NCBI GenBank assembly: GCA_900555525.1
Contig: USLP01000114.1
Span: 1 to 5,598, forward strand
Source: an uncultured Eubacteriales bacterium
GTDB taxonomy: Bacteria > Bacillota > Clostridia > UMGS1840
Reading direction: 5' to 3'
Length of the DNA stretch: 5,598 nucleotides
The notes below the pieces were generated by a model. It was given only the letters and a program-made list of their open reading frames with translations. It was not told the origin of the DNA and made no database searches. Positions 4,314 through 5,598 of the stretch are shown here, in pieces. The translations under genes and the position numbers were made by a program. Position 1 is the stretch's first letter. Each line of letters begins with the position of its first letter.

Positions 4314-5598
4314 ATGCTTTTTTCGAGTGAAATATTTTTATTTCTTTTTCTTCCGCTGACACTTTTGATATACTATATATTAAGGAATAAAAGCATAAAA
4401 GTAAAAAATGCCGTTTTGCTCATCGCAAGCGTTGTTTTTTATTCGTGGGGAGAAGCGAAATTTATATATGTAATGCTTTTGAGCATCATTTTGAATTATA
4501 TTTTCGGAATTGCGGTGTCAGAAGGACAGGAGAAAAAGCGTAAGCTGTATCTTGTTTTGTCTGTGATTTTTAATTTGGGAATACTTTTTACATATAAATA
4601 TGTTGATTTTTCAATCGGTATGGTAAACAGCCTTTTTTGTCTTTCGATACCGAAAGCGAATATACGGCTTCCGATAGGCATTTCTTTTTTTACGTTTCAG
4701 GCGATGTCATACGTTATAGACGTCTACCGCAGTAACGCAAGGGTGCAGAAAAATATTTTCGAGCTTGCTCTTTATATTTTCTTTTTCCCGCAGCTTATTG
4801 CAGGTCCTATCGTGAGATATGCAACCGTCTGCGAGCAGATACAATGCAGAAAAGAAACGTTTTCCGGGTTTTCCGAGGGTGTGGAAAAATTCATAATCGG
4901 ACTTGGAAAAAAGGTACTTATGGCGAACACTCTTGCTCTTATATCGGATAAGGCTTTCAATATGCCCGCATATGATTTGTCAACTCCGTTTGCGTGGCTC
5001 GGTGCGGTTGCTTATACATTTATGATATACTTTGACTTTTCGGGTTATTCCGATATGGCGCTCGGTTTGGGAAAAATGTTCGGATTTACATTTGAAAAAA
5101 ACTTCGATTATCCTTATATTTCGCATTCGGTAAGCGAATTTTGGCGCAGGTGGCATATTTCCATGGGGCAGTGGTTCAGAGATTATCTTTATTTTCCCTT
5201 GGGCGGAAGCAGAGTAAATACGAAAGGACGGCTCATATTTAATCTTTTTGTCGTTTGGTTTTGTACGGGACTTTGGCATGGTGCAAATTATACCTTCATA
5301 ATATGGGGGCTTTACTTTTTTGTGCTGCTTGTTTTTGAAAAGCTTTCGGGCAAAAAAATCGGCGGTATATGGGGCCGGGCTTATACAATGCTCGCAGTCG
5401 TATTGGGTTGGGTAATGTTCAGAGCGGATAATGTCGGAAACGCTTTAATATATTTAAAAAGAATGTTTGTTTATTATAATGCCGAATATGGCAACAAGCT
5501 GTTTTTGTCAAACATAAAGGAGCATTTCTTTGCGCTTTTGTGCGCCCCCTTGTTCAGCGTTCCCGTATGGAATTATTTCAAGAAAAAACGCACGCTCG
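4314..5598 (+). CDS. MBOAT-family membrane O-acyltransferase, AlgI/DltB type (3' end outside the window)
   Basis: Polytopic membrane enzyme that transfers acyl groups to an extracellular or wall polymer, by analogy with AlgI (alginate acetylation), DltB (teichoic acid D-alanylation) and PatA. The frame is open for 428 codons from the ATG, without a stop, to the edge. Related proteins run about 460-500 residues, so a C-terminal part is missing. Visible family features are the N-terminal LFSSEIFLFLFLP, YSWGE at 43-47, LPIGISFFTFQAMSYVIDVYR at 119-139, FFPQLIAGPIVRY at 157-169, DFSGYSDMALG at 241-251, the core FWRRWHISMGQWFRDYLYFPLGG at 276-298, and GLWHGANYTFIIWG at 319-332. His322 in the last block is the invariant MBOAT histidine and His281 is the conserved one in the WRRWH motif. 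At least eight hydrophobic segments are visible. AAAGGA (4299-4304) lies 9 nt before the ATG. The pattern favours AlgI/PatA-like over true DltB, as no dlt genes are nearby. A partner of the AlgJ/DHHW/SGNH type would be expected downstream. Confidence 0.92.
   Translation, partial: MLFSSEIFLFLFLPLTLLIYYILRNKSIKVKNAVLLIASVVFYSWGEAKFIYVMLLSIILNYIFGIAVSEGQEKKRKLYLVLSVIFNLGILFTYKYVDFSIGMVNSLFCLSIPKANIRLPIGISFFTFQAMSYVIDVYRSNARVQKNIFELALYIFFFPQLIAGPIVRYATVCEQIQCRKETFSGFSEGVEKFIIGLGKKVLMANTLALISDKAFNMPAYDLSTPFAWLGAVAYTFMIYFDFSGYSDMALGLGKMFGFTFEKNFDYPYISHSVSEFWRRWHISMGQWFRDYLYFPLGGSRVNTKGRLIFNLFVVWFCTGLWHGANYTFIIWGLYFFVLLVFEKLSGKKIGGIWGRAYTMLAVVLGWVMFRADNVGNALIYLKRMFVYYNAEYGNKLFLSNIKEHFFALLCAPLFSVPVWNYFKKKRTL

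Noticed and set aside
4496..5279. Minus-strand frames of 61, 62 and 99 residues opposite the MBOAT gene.
   Set aside because: The plus strand has a continuous MBOAT frame with catalytic motifs, promoter and ribosome binding site.

Overview
The window reads as ordinary chromosome from an endospore-forming member of the Clostridia (Bacillota). The evidence is an AT-rich sequence with strong AGGAGG-type ribosome binding sites, consensus sigma-A promoters, a SpoIIR sporulation gene, a YtrA-subfamily GntR regulator with its ABC exporter, and an AlgI/DltB-type MBOAT acyltransferase. Nothing in it supports a finer placement, and there is no tRNA, rRNA, insertion sequence, phage gene or CRISPR array.

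Layout. Positions 1-153 are gene-free and very AT-rich. They hold a 43-bp near-perfect palindrome carrying a good minus-strand promoter that fires out of the left edge. Positions 154-762 (minus) encode SpoIIR. Positions 763-831 form a compact junction with a strong minus-strand intrinsic terminator (781-814) and a candidate forespore sigma-F promoter that overlaps the terminator's 5' arm. Positions 832-4149 (minus) are a three-gene operon, transcribed in the order gntR (3769-4149), ABC ATPase (2876-3772), ABC permease (832-2901). Its genes overlap by 4 and 26 bp. Positions 4150-4313 are a divergent regulatory region with two back-to-back sigma-A promoters and a YtrA-like operator over the -10 of the leftward one. 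From 4314 to the right edge (plus) lies an MBOAT O-acyltransferase gene, cut off by the end of the window.

How the genes work together. The GntR protein most likely represses its own operon by binding the inverted repeat over its promoter. The operon would be released by a cell-envelope signal, as known for YtrA-type systems, and would then make an ATPase and a nine-helix permease with a large outside domain. SpoIIR is functionally separate: it is the forespore signal that activates sigma-E in the mother cell. The MBOAT protein should O-acylate an exported or wall polymer, usually with a partner encoded downstream, which here would lie beyond the edge.

Most of the window is well-known gene families. 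The observation most worth checking is the terminator/promoter nest in front of spoIIR. A sigma-F transcript would start inside the stem and so lack the 5' arm of the hairpin, letting spoIIR escape a terminator that stops the upstream operon.
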